Part shown: positions 8,034 through 16,723 of the stretch, in pieces
Position numbering within the stretch: position 1 is the stretch's first letter
How the letters are laid out: the number at the start of each line of letters is the position of its first letter
Source of the DNA: SFHK01 sp963618055
GTDB taxonomy: Bacteria > Bacillota > Clostridia > Christensenellales > Aristaeellaceae
Direction: 5' to 3'
Length of the DNA: 64,000 nt
NCBI GenBank assembly: GCA_963618055.1
Contig: CAVERI010000001.1
Location: forward strand, 59,763 to 123,762
Made by a program: the position numbers and the translations under genes
The notes under the pieces: model-generated
What the model was told of the DNA's origin: nothing
The model's input: only the letters and a program-made list of their open reading frames with translations
Database searches by the model: none

Positions 8034-9338
8034 ATGAAAACGGGCGGAGCCGTAATCCTGTCCGCGAGCGACGCGGGCATTCGCGTTTCGGCAGCGTCGG
8101 CGCGCATTTCCACCACGGAGGGCAATGCGCTGAGCGCCTTTGAAAAGGGCGACGGCGCGGAAAAGGATTTAAAGCTCATTCGAAAGGTGCTTGCCTCCGG
8201 CCATCGAACCGTGGTGGAGCATCAGACGTACACCATCGCCTTTCACGACGTGAGCGTGCTGGCGGAGGAGCTGCTGATTGAATGCCGGCTGGCCTCCTAC
8301 ACGGTCAAATCCCGGCGCTACGTCAACTTTTCCGGCGCGGGCTACGTCGTGCCGGAGGGACTGTCCGATGCGGAGGAGGCGGCGTTCCGCGCGAACATGG
8401 ACGCGCGCTTTGAGGCTTATGAGCAGCTGCTTTCGCTGGGCATTCCCCGCGAGGACGCGCGCTTCGTGCTGCCCTATTGCTTCAAGAGCAATTTTTACAT
8501 GACGCTTAACGCCCGCGAGCTGGCACACGTCGTCGCGTCGATGCTGAACGGACGCATGAGCCTTTACCCCGAAATGCGCAGGCTGGGCGAATCGCTGAAG
8601 GTACAGCTTGACGCGCGCTTTCCCGGCGTGCTCGACGCGGAGCTGAAGGACGCGCCAAGCTATCATCGTCCCTCCCTTCCCTTTGAAATAAATGCGCCGC
8701 ACGTCGCACACTCGTCGGTTTGCATGCGTCCCTCGTTCGGCGCGAAGGAAGCGCTGGATCAGGCCATGCGCTTCTCCGGGCGGTTCAAGGCGGAGGATTA
8801 CCGCGCACTCGTTCGGGACGCGCGTCCGCGCGAGCTGGAAACCATTTCCTACGGCTTTACGGTGCGGGACATCTCGCTGGCCTGTGTGACCCACTTTGCC
8901 CGCCACCGCATACAGACGCTGCTGGTTCCCGACGTGGAGACCGCGCTTCTCGGCGGCGGCTATGTGCTTCCGGACACGATCGCGGAAAATCCCGACGCGC
9001 GAATCCTGTACACCCGCGCGTTTGAGGACAACGCCCGCGCCGCGAGGAAGATGCTGGACGGCGGCGCGCCGCGCGAGGCGCTGGCATATTATGCGCTGGC
9101 CGGGTGTACGGTGGACATTCTGACCGTCATGAACGCCCGCGAGCTTTTACATTTTCTCAAGCTGCGCACCTGCTCCCGCGCCCAGTGGGAAATTCGCCGC
9201 GCGGCGGAGGACATGCTTGCCCGGCTTCAGGGCGATTTCCCGCCGCTGTTCCGGCTGTACGGCCCCGGCTGCGCCGTGACCGGACGCTGCCCGGAGGGGC
9301 GCCTGAGCTGCGGACGAATTCGGAAAACGGAGGAATAA
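8034..9338 (+). CDS. thyX: Flavin-dependent thymidylate synthase-like protein with two fused ThyX domains
   Basis: ThyX methylates dUMP to dTMP using methylenetetrahydrofolate and FAD. This 434-residue protein is about twice the usual length and contains two ThyX-like halves. The first half (about 20-205) keeps V-E-H and the substrate loop S93-R94-R95-Y96 but has E-C-R (83-85) where ThyX has R-H-R. The second half (about 265-425) has R290-H-R292 and the N-A-R-E-L-L-H-F-L-K-L-R segment (367-378) followed by A-Q-W-E-I-R, but lacks the S-x-R loop. The halves therefore look complementary rather than redundant. GGAGG precedes the ATG at 8034. The C26 gene follows after 3 nt. Catalytic competence is unproven. 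Confidence 0.82.
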   Translation: MKTGGAVILSASDAGIRVSAASARISTTEGNALSAFEKGDGAEKDLKLIRKVLASGHRTVVEHQTYTIAFHDVSVLAEELLIECRLASYTVKSRRYVNFSGAGYVVPEGLSDAEEAAFRANMDARFEAYEQLLSLGIPREDARFVLPYCFKSNFYMTLNARELAHVVASMLNGRMSLYPEMRRLGESLKVQLDARFPGVLDAELKDAPSYHRPSLPFEINAPHVAHSSVCMRPSFGAKEALDQAMRFSGRFKAEDYRALVRDARPRELETISYGFTVRDISLACVTHFARHRIQTLLVPDVETALLGGGYVLPDTIAENPDARILYTRAFEDNARAARKMLDGGAPREALAYYALAGCTVDILTVMNARELLHFLKLRTCSRAQWEIRRAAEDMLARLQGDFPPLFRLYGPGCAVTGRCPEGRLSCGRIRKTEE

Positions 9339-9341
9339 AAA

Positions 9342-10079
9342 ATGGAACGCAAGCCGATGATCGGCGTTACCCCCTATAAGCGCAAGGAGGAGCCCTTTGA
9401 TCTGTACATCCCCGCGGGCATTATCACAGCCGTGGAGCGCCTTGGCGGCGAAGTGCGCCTGCTCGATTATGAGAAGCTGCGCGCCTATGAGCTGATCGGC
9501 GAGGTCGTGCAGCTGGACGGCGTGATCTTCGCCGGCGGGCCGGACGTGGATCCGTCGCTGTACGGCGAGGAAAAGGAGCCGGGCTGCGGCGAAATCATCC
9601 GCAGGCGCGACGACATGGAGCTGAACCTGTTTCCGCTGCTTCTGACGCGCGGCCTGCCCATTTTCGGCATATGCCGCGGCTGTCAGGTGATCAACGTCGC
9701 CTTCGGCGGCACGCTGGTGCAGGACATTCCCACCGCCTACCACGTGAGCCACTATCAGGAGAAGGGCGGCGCGCCGTTTTCCCACAACGTGCTGATCACG
9801 GCGGGCACGATGCTTCATAAGATCATCGGAAAGACCGTGCTGGCCACCAACAGCTATCACCACCAATGCGTAAAGGAGCTTGCGCCCGGTCTCATTCCGA
9901 ACGCCTATGCCGCCGAGGGCTTTGTGGAGGGCTTCGAGGGCGCGCCGGACGGGCCGTTCCTGCTCGCCGTGCAGTGGCACCCGGAGGTCACGCTGGACGA
10001 CGACGAGGATTCCATCAAGCCGTTCGCCGCCTTCATGGACGCCGTGCGCGCCTACATGGCCGTTCCCTGCCACGGCTGA
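9342..10079 (+). CDS. Gamma-glutamyl-gamma-aminobutyrate hydrolase family protein (peptidase C26)
   Basis: This is a class I glutamine amidotransferase-like hydrolase of the PuuD/C26 group, which cleaves gamma-glutamyl amides such as gamma-glutamyl-GABA. The 245-residue protein shows the nucleophile elbow G-I-C111-R-G and the H-P-E of Q-W-H-P-E near residue 216 that completes the triad. The oxyanion strand F-A-G-G-P-D-V-D-P lies at about 63-71. It starts 3 nt after the ThyX stop, so the two are co-transcribed, although no pathway link is obvious. The true substrate in this organism is unknown. Confidence 0.88.
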   Translation: MERKPMIGVTPYKRKEEPFDLYIPAGIITAVERLGGEVRLLDYEKLRAYELIGEVVQLDGVIFAGGPDVDPSLYGEEKEPGCGEIIRRRDDMELNLFPLLLTRGLPIFGICRGCQVINVAFGGTLVQDIPTAYHVSHYQEKGGAPFSHNVLITAGTMLHKIIGKTVLATNSYHHQCVKELAPGLIPNAYAAEGFVEGFEGAPDGPFLLAVQWHPEVTLDDDEDSIKPFAAFMDAVRAYMAVPCHG

Positions 10080-10105
10080 GGTTTGTTAAAATCCGCAAAA
10101 ACCCC

Positions 10106-10134
10106 TTTACCCACCGCGCGAGGACGTGTATAAT
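10106..10134 (+). promoter_or_regulatory. ileS leader promoter
   Basis: -35 TTTACC (10106-10111) and -10 TATAAT (10129-10134) are separated by 17 nt. The predicted start near 10141 lies just before stem I of the T-box. Confidence 0.75.
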
Positions 10135-10140
10135 AGGCAC

Positions 10141-10380
10141 ATGATTGCGTCGATGGGGACGGGGCGCGGGGCACGCTTTCCCAAGCGATTCGGAGAACGG
10201 TGAAAGTCCGAAGAAAGCGCCTGTGCCGGATCACCCCTGAGCAGCGGCCTGAAAGCGCGTTCGCGCCGGTAAGCGCCGCCGGGTGCGCCCGATACCGCGC
10301 GCGCAAGAGGACGCCTGCGGGCGTCAATATGGGTGGTACCGCGAGCCATCGTCCCATAGGGATGACGGCTCTTTTATTAT
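10141..10380 (+). promoter_or_regulatory. T-box riboswitch leader of ileS (isoleucine specifier ATC)
   Basis: The leader senses uncharged tRNA-Ile and prevents termination before ileS. Stem I shows the GGAGA and GGTGAAAGTCC elements at about 10193-10209. The specifier ATC (10230-10232) is followed by the conserved purine and CCCCTGAG. The T-box sequence GGGTGGTACCGCG lies at 10331-10343. The terminator stem pairs 10343-10355 with 10359-10371, including two G-U pairs, and runs into TTTTATT. The specifier agrees with the downstream gene. Confidence 0.93.
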
Positions 10381-10397
10381 GCAGGGAGGACAGGCAC

Positions 10398-13300
10398 ATG
10401 TTTGAAAAGGTCTCGCCGGATTTTGACTTTCTGACGCGCGAAAAAGAGGTGCTGAATTTCTGGAAAACGAACAATATCTTCCAGAAATCCATCGATCAGC
10501 GCGAAGGCTCGGACGTCTTCACGTTCTACGACGGCCCGCCCACGGCCAACGGCAAGCCGCACATCGGCCACATTGAAACGCGCGTGTTCAAGGATCTGTT
10601 CCCGCGCTACCGCACGATGAAGGGCATGAAGGTGCTGCGCAAGGCTGGCTGGGACACTCACGGTCTGCCGGTAGAACTGGAGGTTGAAAAGCTGCTGGGT
10701 CTGGACGGCAAGGAGCAGATCGAGCAGTACGGCATCGAGCCGTTCATCAAAAAGTGCAAGGAATCCGTCTGGAAATACAAGGGCGAGTGGGAGCGCATGT
10801 CCGACCGCGTCGGCTACTGGGCGGACATGGAAAACCCCTACATCACCTATGACAACAAATACATCGAGAGCGTATGGTGGAGCCTGAAGCAGATCGCCGA
10901 CATGGGGCTTCTGTACAAGGGTCATAAGGTCGTGCCCTACTGCCCGCGCTGCGGCACCGCGCTGTCCTCTCACGAGGTTTCGCAGGGCTATAAGACGGTC
11001 AAGGAGAAGTCCGCGTTCGTGCGCTTCAAGGTGAAGGGCACGGAAAACACGTGGCTGTACGCATGGACGACCACGCCATGGACGCTGCCCAGCAACGTCG
11101 CCCTGTGCGTGAACCCCGACGAGGAATACGCGAGGTTTGACTTTGACGGCCGCACCGTCATTATGGCGAAGGCGCTGATTCACACTGTTCTGGGCGAGGA
11201 CGCGGAGATTTCCAACCTCACCACCTTCCCCGGCGCCGAGCTGAAGGGCATGGAATACGAGCCGCTGTTCGATTTCCAGAAGGGTCTTGTGGACAAGCCC
11301 GCGTGGCGCGTGGTGTGCGACAGCTACGTCACCATGACCGACGGTACCGGCATCGTCCATCAGGCGCCCGCGTTCGGCGAGGATGACGCGCGCGTCGGCC
11401 GTGAAAACAACCTGCCCTTTTTGCAGCTGGTCAACACCAAGGGTGAGCTTACGAAGGAAACTCCGTGGGCGGGCGTGTTCGTGAAGAAGGCTGATCCGCT
11501 GATTTTGAAGGATCTGGACGAGCGCGGACTGCTGGTAAAGGCCGCGCCGTTTGAGCACGACTATCCGTTCTGCTGGCGCTGCGATACGCCGCTGATCTAT
11601 TACGCCCGCTCCACGTGGTTCATCCGCATGACGCAGGCGCACGACGCGCTGATGAAGTCCAACGCCGCCGTGAACTGGATGCCCGAAAACATCAAGGACG
11701 GCCGCATGGGCAACTTCCTTGACAACGTCATCGACTGGGGTCTGTCACGCGAGCGCTACTGGGGCACGCCGCTGCCGGTATGGCTGTGCAAGTGCGGCCA
11801 CATGCACGTGGTCGGCTCGATCGAGGAGCTGAAAAAGCTGTCCGACAACTGCCCGGACGACATCGAGCTGCACCGTCCCTACATCGACGCCGTTACGCTG
11901 AGGTGCGAAAAGTGCGGCGGCGAAATGCACCGCACGCCCGAGGTCATCGACTGCTGGTACGATTCCGGCTCCATGCCCTTCGCGCAGTGGCACTATCCCT
12001 TTGAAAACAAGGAAATCTTCGAGGAGAACTTCCCCGCCGATTTCATCAGCGAGGCCATCGACCAGACCCGCGGCTGGTTCTACACGCTGACCGCCATCTC
12101 CACGCTGCTGTTCAAGCGCGCGCCGTTTGAGAACGTACTGGTGCTGGGTCACGTGCAGGACGCCGAGGGCAAGAAGATGTCCAAGCACATCGGCAACGTC
12201 GTCGACCCGTGGAGCGTGCTCGACAAGCAGGGCGCGGATGCCGTGCGCTGGTACTTCTACGCCAACGGCGCGCCGTGGCTGCCCACCCGCTTCTCCGGCG
12301 ACCTCGTAAGCGAGATGCAGGGCAAGTTCATGGGCACGCTGTGGAACACCTACGCGTTTTTCACGCTGTACGCCTCCATCGACAACTACGAGCCCGAAGC
12401 GGCCAAGGCTGACCCGAAGGACTTCACGCTGATGGATCGCTGGGTGCTGTCGCGCCTGAATTCGCTGGTTGACTTCGTGGACAGGGGGCTTTCGGAATAC
12501 AAGGCCACCGAGACCAGCCGCGCCATCGCGCAGTTCGTGGACGAGCTGTCCAACTGGTATGTGCGCCTGAACCGCGAGCGTTTCTGGGGTAAGGGACTGG
12601 AGGGCTCCAAGCTCGCCGCGTTCGAAACGCTGTACACGGTGCTTCTGACGCTGAGCAAGCTGCTCGCGCCGTACATCCCGTTCATGACGGAGAACATCTA
12701 CCGCAACCTCGCCGTCGGCCATCTGACCGGCGCGCCGGAATCCGTGCACCTGTGCGACTTCCCGGTCGCCGACCCGAGCAAGGTAGACAAGGAGCTGGAG
12801 GCCGGCATGGACGAGGTGGAAAGCGTGGTTCAGCTGGGTCGCGCCGCGCGCAACGCCGCGTCGCTGAAGGTGCGTCAGCCGCTGTCCCGCTGCCTCGTCA
12901 AGGGCAAGCGCCTGTCCGATGAAATCGCGCAGCTGATCAAGAACGAGCTGAACGTGAAGTCCGTCGAGTTCGTGGACGACGCGTCCGCCTTCACCACCTA
13001 TAACCTCAAGCCGCAGATGCGCACGCTGGGCAAGAAATACGGCAAGCTGCTGGGCAAAATCGGCGAGCATCTGAAGACGCTGGACGGCAACGAGGTCGTC
13101 GCCACCTTCGAGCGCGGCGAAACGCTGAAATTCGAGCTGGACGGCACGCCCATCGAGCTGGAAAAGGACGACGTGCTCACCAGCCTCACGCAGAAGCCGG
13201 GCTTCGAAGCGCAGAGCGAGGGCGACTACACCGTCGTGCTGGATACGAACCTGACGCCCGAGCTGATCGACGAGGGCTTCCTGCGCGAGGTCATCAGCAA

Positions 13301-13529
13301 GGTGCAGACCATGCGCAAGGACGCGGGCTTTGAGGTTACCGACCGCATCGCGCTGTCCTATCAGACCAGCGAGCGCCTGAGCGCCGTCATCGAAAAGGGC
13401 AAGGAAGACCTGATGCGCGCCGTGCTGGCGCTGTCCGTCGAGAACCGCCCCGCCGCCGAGGGTGAAGCCGTGCGCGAGCAGAGCATCAACGGCGAAAAGG
13501 CGACGCTGGGAATCAAGGTCGTATCCTGA
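10398..13529 (+). CDS. ileS: Isoleucyl-tRNA synthetase
   Basis: The enzyme charges tRNA-Ile in the cytoplasm. The 1043-residue protein has the class I signature P-H-I-G-H at residues 54-58 and K-M-S-K at 593-596, with the editing (CP1) domain between them and an anticodon-binding domain after. The length and the K-K-M-S-K-H-I-G-N-V-V form suggest the longer IleS2-like type, which in other bacteria is associated with mupirocin tolerance; that is family knowledge, not shown here. The ATG at 10398 follows GGGAGGA and lies directly after the T-box terminator. A longer in-frame reading from 10200 runs through the riboswitch and is rejected. Confidence 0.98.
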   Translation: MFEKVSPDFDFLTREKEVLNFWKTNNIFQKSIDQREGSDVFTFYDGPPTANGKPHIGHIETRVFKDLFPRYRTMKGMKVLRKAGWDTHGLPVELEVEKLLGLDGKEQIEQYGIEPFIKKCKESVWKYKGEWERMSDRVGYWADMENPYITYDNKYIESVWWSLKQIADMGLLYKGHKVVPYCPRCGTALSSHEVSQGYKTVKEKSAFVRFKVKGTENTWLYAWTTTPWTLPSNVALCVNPDEEYARFDFDGRTVIMAKALIHTVLGEDAEISNLTTFPGAELKGMEYEPLFDFQKGLVDKPAWRVVCDSYVTMTDGTGIVHQAPAFGEDDARVGRENNLPFLQLVNTKGELTKETPWAGVFVKKADPLILKDLDERGLLVKAAPFEHDYPFCWRCDTPLIYYARSTWFIRMTQAHDALMKSNAAVNWMPENIKDGRMGNFLDNVIDWGLSRERYWGTPLPVWLCKCGHMHVVGSIEELKKLSDNCPDDIELHRPYIDAVTLRCEKCGGEMHRTPEVIDCWYDSGSMPFAQWHYPFENKEIFEENFPADFISEAIDQTRGWFYTLTAISTLLFKRAPFENVLVLGHVQDAEGKKMSKHIGNVVDPWSVLDKQGADAVRWYFYANGAPWLPTRFSGDLVSEMQGKFMGTLWNTYAFFTLYASIDNYEPEAAKADPKDFTLMDRWVLSRLNSLVDFVDRGLSEYKATETSRAIAQFVDELSNWYVRLNRERFWGKGLEGSKLAAFETLYTVLLTLSKLLAPYIPFMTENIYRNLAVGHLTGAPESVHLCDFPVADPSKVDKELEAGMDEVESVVQLGRAARNAASLKVRQPLSRCLVKGKRLSDEIAQLIKNELNVKSVEFVDDASAFTTYNLKPQMRTLGKKYGKLLGKIGEHLKTLDGNEVVATFERGETLKFELDGTPIELEKDDVLTSLTQKPGFEAQSEGDYTVVLDTNLTPELIDEGFLREVISKVQTMRKDAGFEVTDRIALSYQTSERLSAVIEKGKEDLMRAVLALSVENRPAAEGEAVREQSINGEKATLGIKVVS

Positions 13530-13559
13530 CCGTTCCGGGCACAAGATTGGAGGCAATGA

Positions 13560-14309
13560 ATGGGCATAAAAGACTGGTTCGGCCGCTTCCGTAAGCGAAA
13601 GGCCGTGCCTGCCGAGGAAATCATCGAGGAAGTCACCGTGGAGGAGACGGTTGCCGAGGCGGAAGACCCGGCAGCCGCCTTTGGTGCGTCCGAAACGGAC
13701 GGCTCCTACGGCGACGAGTCCCTCGACGCGGAGCCCGCCGAAACGGCCGTTGTATTTGAGGCGGACGAAATTATCGCCGCCGAGCCGCTTCCGCGCCTGA
13801 CGAACGTTGATTTCGAGGGCTTCTGGCACGACACCCGCGAATCCGAGCGCCGCCACGTAAGCGCCGCGCCCGATTACCGCATCATCCGCGACGTGGAGCA
13901 GGAGCTGGGCTACAAGCTGCCCGCCAGCTATATTGAGCTGATGAAGCAGCACAACGGCGGTTTGGTGAATCGCGGCTGGTTCCCCATCCGTCCCGACGCG
14001 CACGCGATTGAGGACTTTATCCAGATCACCGACATTCTCGGCATCGGTCGGGAAACGCCCTATTCCCTGTGCGGCCGCTTCGGCAGCCGCTACCTCACCG
14101 AGGGCTGGCGGCATAACGCCGACATCGGCGTGGCCATCTGCAACACCATCAAGCCCGGCCGCGCGCTGGTGTTTCTGGATTACCGCAGGTGCGGCGTAAA
14201 CGGCGAGCCGGAGGTGCTGTATTCCGACGCGGATACCGGCGAGGAAAAAACCCTTGCCCGCGACTTTGAATCCTTCCTGCGCGGCCTGTGCGACGGCCAT
14301 TTCGAATAA
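13560..14309 (+). CDS. SMI1/KNR4 (SUKH) family protein with acidic N-terminal tail
   Basis: This 249-residue protein has a basic start (residues 1-16), then an acidic Glu/Ala-rich low-complexity stretch (about 18-80). A SUKH-like domain covers about 100-245, with the typical L-G-Y-K-L-P-A-S-Y-I-E-L-M-K-Q-H-N-G-G segment at about 117-135. SUKH domains often serve as immunity proteins against polymorphic toxins, but many are general housekeeping proteins. No toxin gene is adjacent. It lies 30 bp after ileS and may be co-transcribed. The function is not known. Confidence 0.8.
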   Translation: MGIKDWFGRFRKRKAVPAEEIIEEVTVEETVAEAEDPAAAFGASETDGSYGDESLDAEPAETAVVFEADEIIAAEPLPRLTNVDFEGFWHDTRESERRHVSAAPDYRIIRDVEQELGYKLPASYIELMKQHNGGLVNRGWFPIRPDAHAIEDFIQITDILGIGRETPYSLCGRFGSRYLTEGWRHNADIGVAICNTIKPGRALVFLDYRRCGVNGEPEVLYSDADTGEEKTLARDFESFLRGLCDGHFE

Positions 14310-14320
14310 CCACATTTCAC

Positions 14321-14372
14321 AAAAAGCCCGCGAAATCCACGGCTCCTCGCCGCCGGTTTCGCGGGCTTTTCG
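14321..14372. terminator. Bidirectional terminator between the SUKH gene and the ABC operon
   Basis: The stem AAAAGCCCGCGAAA (14322-14335) pairs with TTTCGCGGGCTTTT (14357-14370) around a 21-nt loop. There are U-tracts on both strands. It separates convergent transcription units. Confidence 0.85.
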
Positions 14373-14405
14373 CATTCTGTCCGATTCCCTGCCCTCAGGC
14401 TCATT

Positions 14406-14981
14406 CTATGTTTGTATCTGGAAAACGTCCGCGCGCAGAAGCTCCGCGTCCTTCCGGTCGTGGGTCACGGCAATCACTGTGCGCCCGGCCGTCCTCGCGG
14501 CCATCCATGCCGCCGCCTGCGCGCGGGTCTCCTCGTCCAGCCCCTGAAACGGTTCGTCCAGCAAAAGCAGCTCGCTTTCAAACAGCACGGCACGGGCAAT
14601 CGCGACCCTGCGCGCCATGCCGCCGCTCAGCTCGCGCACGGGCTTGTCCATGCTGTCTGCAAGCCCCAGCGCCTTGAGCGCGGCGCCCGCGCGCGCGTCC
14701 GCGCCGCGGCCGGTCAGCACCAGCGCCGCGTTCCTTCGCGCGCTCAAATGGGAAATCAGCCGATCCTCCTGAAAGAGGAATGCCAGCCTCCCAACCCCTT
14801 CGATTTCGCCGGACTCGGGCGTTTCCAGCCCGGCGATCAGCCGCAGAAGCGTGGTCTTTCCGCAGCCGGACGGCCCCATCACACAATGCGCGCGCCCGGC
14901 GGAAAACCGGTGGCTGAAATGTGAAAGCACGACCTGCTCGCCGTAGCGCATCGTCACATCCCGAATGGCAACATCCGTCAT
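14406..14981 (-). CDS. ABC transporter ATP-binding protein (SsuB/TauB-like)
   Basis: This 191-residue nucleotide-binding subunit has Walker A G-P-S-G-C-G-K-T-T (about 37-45), Q-loop F-L-F-Q-E-D, signature L-S-G-G-M and Walker B L-L-L-L-D-E-P-F, followed by the H-loop T-H-D-R. It is slightly shorter than most SsuB/TauB proteins. It is the last gene of the Crp-controlled operon and overlaps the permease gene by 4 bp (ATGA). With the permease and binding protein it forms an importer of the aliphatic sulfonate/taurine/NMT1-like class; the substrate cannot be read from the sequence. A bidirectional terminator follows. Confidence 0.92.
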   Translation of the reverse strand: MTDVAIRDVTMRYGEQVVLSHFSHRFSAGRAHCVMGPSGCGKTTLLRLIAGLETPESGEIEGVGRLAFLFQEDRLISHLSARRNAALVLTGRGADARAGAALKALGLADSMDKPVRELSGGMARRVAIARAVLFESELLLLDEPFQGLDEETRAQAAAWMAARTAGRTVIAVTHDRKDAELLRADVFQIQT

Positions 14982-15763
14982 TTCGCGCCCTCTCCCTTCA
15001 GCCCTCTGCCGAGTCCGCGCAGAAGCGCCTTTACCGCGCCCTCAAACGCCAGACTTAAAAGCACGATTGTAAGCGTCCACGCCAGCAGGTCGCCGGTTTC
15101 CAGATAGACCTTCGCCGCGTACAGCCGGTCGCCGATCGAGCCGCGCGGCACGGCGATTACCTCCGCGGCGATTCCGCTCTTCCACGCGAGTCCCACGGAC
15201 ACATTCGCCGCAGCCACAAGATAGGGATGCACTGCCGGAAAATACAGATAGCGAAGCCGCTTCATCGACCCAAGCCTGTACACGTCCGCCATTTCCATCA
15301 GCTGCCCGTCCACGCTCTGCACGCCGGTCAGCAGGTTCGTATAGAACACGGGAAAGCAAATCAGAAACGAGATAAACGCGCTGAGACGCGCCTTAGACAG
15401 CCAGAACAGCGCCAGAATGATGAACGACGCCACGGGAATCGCCCGAATCACGCGCACCAGCGGCGCCAGCAGCACGCGAACCCATTCGCAGCGCGCCGCC
15501 ACCGCGCCGAGCACCGCGCCAGCGAGCATGCCCCACGCCAGCCCTTCGGCGATTCGCAGCGAGGAAAACGCCGCGCGCCGCCAGAAATCAGCTTCGCCGA
15601 TCAGCTCAAACCATCTTTTCAGCACCGAAACAGGAGATACCAGCAGTATCTCCTGTTTCAGCGCCATCGCGCCCAGCTGCCACACGAGCAGCCAAAATGC
15701 GGCGGCCAGAACGCGCGCGCATTCGCGCGGCGGCCGCCCTTTGGGATTATTGCGCATCGGCAT
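14978..15763 (-). CDS. ABC transporter permease (SsuC-like)
   Basis: This 261-residue integral membrane subunit has about six helices and the permease loop near residues 170-215 (V-G-L-A-W-K-S-G-I-A-A-E-V, an EAA-type coupling motif). The start may be the ATG at 15763 or the one at 15757; both overlap the 3' end of the binding-protein gene. The coding region contains a 14-bp perfect inverted repeat at 15627-15659. It pairs with the ATPase downstream and the binding protein upstream. Confidence 0.9.
   Translation of the reverse strand: MPMRNNPKGRPPRECARVLAAAFWLLVWQLGAMALKQEILLVSPVSVLKRWFELIGEADFWRRAAFSSLRIAEGLAWGMLAGAVLGAVAARCEWVRVLLAPLVRVIRAIPVASFIILALFWLSKARLSAFISFLICFPVFYTNLLTGVQSVDGQLMEMADVYRLGSMKRLRYLYFPAVHPYLVAAANVSVGLAWKSGIAAEVIAVPRGSIGDRLYAAKVYLETGDLLAWTLTIVLLSLAFEGAVKALLRGLGRGLKGEGAK
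15627..15659. repeat. 14-bp perfect inverted repeat inside the permease gene
   Basis: GAAACAGGAGATAC (15627-15640) is exactly inverted at 15646-15659 with a 5-nt loop CAGCA. It lies about 100 nt into the permease coding sequence, encoding K-Q-E-I-L-L-V-S-P-V. A 14-bp perfect stem inside a reading frame is unusual and would form a stable mRNA hairpin between the binding-protein and permease cistrons. Confidence 0.8.
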
Positions 15764-16712
15764 AATAGAAGCCGTCGTCCGGCAGCTGACCGCCTACCGC
15801 GGCAGGATTCTGCGCGAACAGCACGTTCAGGTACCCGGACAGCTTCGTCTTCATCTCTTCTCCGGTGATGCACACGATGTTGCACTTCGGCACCGCAATC
15901 TTCGCGACGTTCTCCGCCACGATGCCGTATTCGCCGATCAGCTTCGCGGCCTCGTCCACGTTTTCATTCACATAGGCAACCGACGCGGCGTACTCGGTCA
16001 GGAACGCCTTTACCGCGTCCGGGTTCGCTTCGACAAACGCCTTGCGGGCAACGACCACGCCGGTAATCATGCCGGAGGGCGTCTCACTGCCTTCCTGCAG
16101 CCTGTCCCACTCCTCGGTCAGATCGAGCGCCACGCGCAAATCGCTCGCCTTGGTCTGCGCCACCGTCACAAACGGCTGGGGCAGCATGGCCACGGCGTTT
16201 TCGTTCGCCAGCAGGTTCGTCAGGCACTCGGCGTGCTCGGCGCAGAACTGCAAATCGACGTCCTTCTCGGGATCGAGTCCCGCCTCGGTAAGAATGTAGT
16301 TGATGGCGTACTCCGGCGTCGAGCCCTTGCCGCTGACATACAGCGTGCGGCCACGCAGATCCTCGGCGGTGTGAATGGTGTCGCCGCGCTCCACAATGTA
16401 CAGGACGCCCAGCGTGTTCACGGCCAGAACCTGAACGCCGCCCTGCGTTTTGTTAAACAGCACGCTCGCCAGATTGGCGGGAACGCAGGCAATGTCCACC
16501 TCGCCCTTGATAATGGCGGGCGTGATCACGTCCGGCGCGCTCTCAAGCGAGAACTGATAGCCGGCGTTCTCGGCCTCGTCCTTCATCATCTTGACCATAC
16601 CCATGCCGGTCGGGCCGTTCAGCGCGACCACGCGAACCGTTTCGCCGTCGGCAAACGCGCAGACGGACAGCGCCAGCAAAAGAGCCAGCAGAACCGATAC
16701 AAGCTTTTTCAT
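15747..16712 (-). CDS. ABC transporter substrate-binding protein (NMT1/SsuA-like)
   Basis: This extracytoplasmic binding protein of about 321 residues has a signal peptide MKKLVSVLLALLLALSVCAFA and a mature part of the NMT1/THI5/SsuA-like fold (hinge V-S-G-K-G-S-T-P-E-Y, about 145-155). The residue before the signal cysteine is valine (L-S-V-C), a poor lipobox, and an A-F-A signal peptidase I site follows. It may therefore be released rather than lipid-anchored, which is atypical for a Gram-positive importer. The start at 16712 is preceded by GAGGGAAAA; a GTG at 16727 would overlap the mini-NrdD gene. The ligand is unknown. Confidence 0.88.
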   Translation of the reverse strand: MKKLVSVLLALLLALSVCAFADGETVRVVALNGPTGMGMVKMMKDEAENAGYQFSLESAPDVITPAIIKGEVDIACVPANLASVLFNKTQGGVQVLAVNTLGVLYIVERGDTIHTAEDLRGRTLYVSGKGSTPEYAINYILTEAGLDPEKDVDLQFCAEHAECLTNLLANENAVAMLPQPFVTVAQTKASDLRVALDLTEEWDRLQEGSETPSGMITGVVVARKAFVEANPDAVKAFLTEYAASVAYVNENVDEAAKLIGEYGIVAENVAKIAVPKCNIVCITGEEMKTKLSGYLNVLFAQNPAAVGGQLPDDGFYYADAQ

Positions 16713-16723
16713 ACGTTTTTCCC

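Noticed and set aside
10200..10397. N-terminal extension of IleRS
   Set aside because: It lies within the T-box RNA and its terminator.
11745..14375. 876-codon open frame on the minus strand opposite ileS and the SUKH gene
   Set aside because: It is antisense to two genes with clear family motifs. Long antisense frames are expected in GC-rich DNA, and its translation shows no recognisable domain.
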